Assembly: GCA_018715825.1 (NCBI GenBank) | Contig: DVKU01000077.1 | Span: 1-5,609, forward strand | Source of the DNA: Candidatus Avacholeplasma faecigallinarum | Lineage (GTDB): Bacteria; Bacillota_I; Bacilli_A; Acholeplasmatales; Anaeroplasmataceae | DNA length: 5,609 nucleotides | Direction of reading: 5' to 3' | Shown here: piece after piece, positions 4,418 through 5,609 of the stretch | Position numbering within the stretch: the stretch's first letter is position 1 | Layout: each line of letters begins with the position of its first letter | Notes under the pieces: generated by a model | What the model was told of the DNA's origin: nothing | The model's database searches: none | Seen by the model: the letters and a program-made list of their open reading frames with translations, nothing else | Translations under genes and position numbers: made by a program

Positions 4418-5609
4418 CTACTCCTTTATAGACTTAAAATCATAGGATAGGCATAAAATTAACAATATAATATTAATAGAATTTAAACCATATATAGACT
4501 GTAAATACTTAAATTCAACGCTTGGCATACTCTTATAAAATTCACACACCATTAATAGTAATAAACACATACTATATATTAACACAGCTAAAACAGTTAG
4601 ATTCTTGCTCTTTATAAATAACTTTAAAACAGCTATAACAATTGATAAGGCTATAATAATTGCTAAAACAATAATTTCTCCTAGGTTAATACACCAAGGA
4701 AATTTTGCATAATTTATATATTCACCCAAAATAATGGTATTCTTTAAATCAATAGCACTTATAATTAAGCTAACAATACTGCTAACAGCTAAAGCCAAAT
4801 ACAAAACACTTGATAATGCTTTTATTTTAATCTTATTATAGCTTGCAAAAATAGAAGAATTATATAAAGCTAAAACAAAGCCTAATGCTCCTAAAATTAA
4901 CATAAAGATATCATATGTATAGGCTGATATTAAAATAGAAATTAAAGCAATTAAGTAAAGCATAAAACTTACATCATACTTTTTCTTAGTAAAATTAAAC
5001 ACTGCAATAATAATAAAATAAAGCAACAATAAACCACAATTAATATAGGCTAATAAGCTATTTAGCAATATACTTGAGGTTATCATTAATCCTAATAAAA
5101 TAGCGGTTAAAAGGTAATTAAAATAATAATAACTACTACTGCTACAACTATCCTCATTATTATCAGACATTTCTAATCCTAATACTAATGATAAAGCTAT
5201 AGTAAATAAAGAACAATCATAGAAAAAATCTTTAGTTACATCATAAGTATACTGCCAAACATTAATACTTATAAAAATTAACGCTATTAATAATGGCAAA
5301 CTTAAATACCCTAACTTATTAATCTTGTCTTTTAAAAATAAACCTCTAACACCTAAAACAGCCACTAAAGCAATTCCTACACCTAAAATCGTAATACCAT
5401 AATCTACAATATTTCTATTTTCTACTAGTAAAATATTTTTCCAATTGTTAATTAAAAATAAATCTACAATCAATAAAACCAAAGATATTAAATATCCACA
5501 TAGCTTAATAATTTTATTATTTTGATAAGTTTCATCCTTGTATATAATAAAATTATATATACTAATGAATCCAGAAATAATAGCCAAGATAAAGCTTAAT
5601 AATACTTTA
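4418..5609 (-). CDS. Large polytopic membrane protein of unknown function (5' end outside the window)
   Basis: The reading frame is open to the window edge, so at least 396 C-terminal residues are seen. The in-frame TTG at 5587 falls inside a hydrophobic segment (VLLSFILAIISGFISIYNF) and is unlikely to be the start. About 13 membrane helices follow. Counting from the TTG codon they are near 1-16, 27-47, 63-85, 93-115, 121-140, 157-178, 180-199, 206-223, 225-247, 257-279, 299-325, 328-350 and 368-384. The connecting loops are short. The longest are a Ser/Tyr-rich stretch after helix 5 (DNNEDSCSSSSYYY, 142-155) and 280-298. I see no transporter, transferase or protease motif, and no family is recognised. 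Its end overlaps the ribosome binding site of the next small membrane gene, so the three genes are probably one transcription unit. Confidence 0.75.
   Translation of the reverse strand, partial: KVLLSFILAIISGFISIYNFIIYKDETYQNNKIIKLCGYLISLVLLIVDLFLINNWKNILLVENRNIVDYGITILGVGIALVAVLGVRGLFLKDKINKLGYLSLPLLIALIFISINVWQYTYDVTKDFFYDCSLFTIALSLVLGLEMSDNNEDSCSSSSYYYFNYLLTAILLGLMITSSILLNSLLAYINCGLLLLYFIIIAVFNFTKKKYDVSFMLYLIALISILISAYTYDIFMLILGALGFVLALYNSSIFASYNKIKIKALSSVLYLALAVSSIVSLIISAIDLKNTIILGEYINYAKFPWCINLGEIIVLAIIIALSIVIAVLKLFIKSKNLTVLAVLIYSMCLLLLMVCEFYKSMPSVEFKYLQSIYGLNSINIILLILCLSYDFKSIKE
5121..5146. repeat. Short trinucleotide-repeat tract inside the large membrane-protein gene
   Basis: On the plus strand the sequence is three AAT-type units followed by ACT units and a GCT. 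On the coding strand these are AGT/AGC codons then TAT codons, giving the SCSSSSYYY loop. The period is three, so unit gain or loss would keep the frame. It is short and imperfect. Confidence 0.5.

Noticed and set aside
1..5609. Search for CRISPR repeats, tRNA/rRNA genes, insertion sequences, toxin-antitoxin or phage genes
   Set aside because: No regularly spaced repeats, cloverleaf-like sequence, transposase motifs or inverted-repeat-bounded elements were seen; nearly all bases are accounted for by the listed genes.

Overview
The window is a very AT-rich stretch of a Bacillota-type chromosome. Every supportable gene lies on the minus strand, so the reading order runs from high to low coordinates. 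The gene set tmk, holB, ricT, trmN6-like, (small gene), rsmI is the housekeeping cluster that sits near the replication origin in Bacillus subtilis and many other Bacillota. RicT with its six cysteines also points to Bacillota. Tryptophans are encoded by TGG where I checked them, and TGA is used as a stop at 4089-4091. The code is therefore the standard bacterial one, not that of Mycoplasma or Spiroplasma. A reduced, AT-rich Bacilli or Mollicutes-like relative is a reasonable guess, but the sequence does not give a genus.

Layout in transcription order. From 5609 to 3808 there are three consecutive membrane-protein genes of unknown function: a large polytopic protein whose 5' end lies outside the window, a small membrane protein whose reading frame appears broken by a one-base deletion near codon 6, and a 94-residue membrane protein. 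They end at a perfect 13-bp hairpin with a U-tract (3764-3797), a clear factor-independent terminator. Each arm of this hairpin also contains a perfect consensus DnaA box (TTATCCACA), so the terminator is also an inverted DnaA-box pair. A promoter-like region with two TATAAT hexamers follows.

The housekeeping operon starts at 3685: thymidylate kinase (tmk), DNA polymerase III delta-prime subunit (holB, TTG start), RicT/YaaT (ricT), a TrmN6-family tRNA adenine-N6 methyltransferase, a 135-residue TerB-like protein, and the first 28 codons of the 16S rRNA methyltransferase RsmI. The genes are packed tightly, with gaps or overlaps of 1, 16, -17, 6 and -1 bases, so they are almost certainly co-transcribed. 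They supply dTTP synthesis, clamp loading, RNA processing/maturation, tRNA modification and rRNA modification.

Compared with the B. subtilis order (tmk-darA-yaaR-holB-ricT-yabA-yabB-yazA-rsmI), darA, yaaR, yabA and yazA are missing from their usual places, and a TerB-like gene occupies the yazA slot. YabA restrains DnaA in B. subtilis, so its absence next to a DnaA-box hairpin is the most thought-provoking combination here. I did not see a clearly new defence system, CRISPR array, mobile element, tRNA or rRNA gene.
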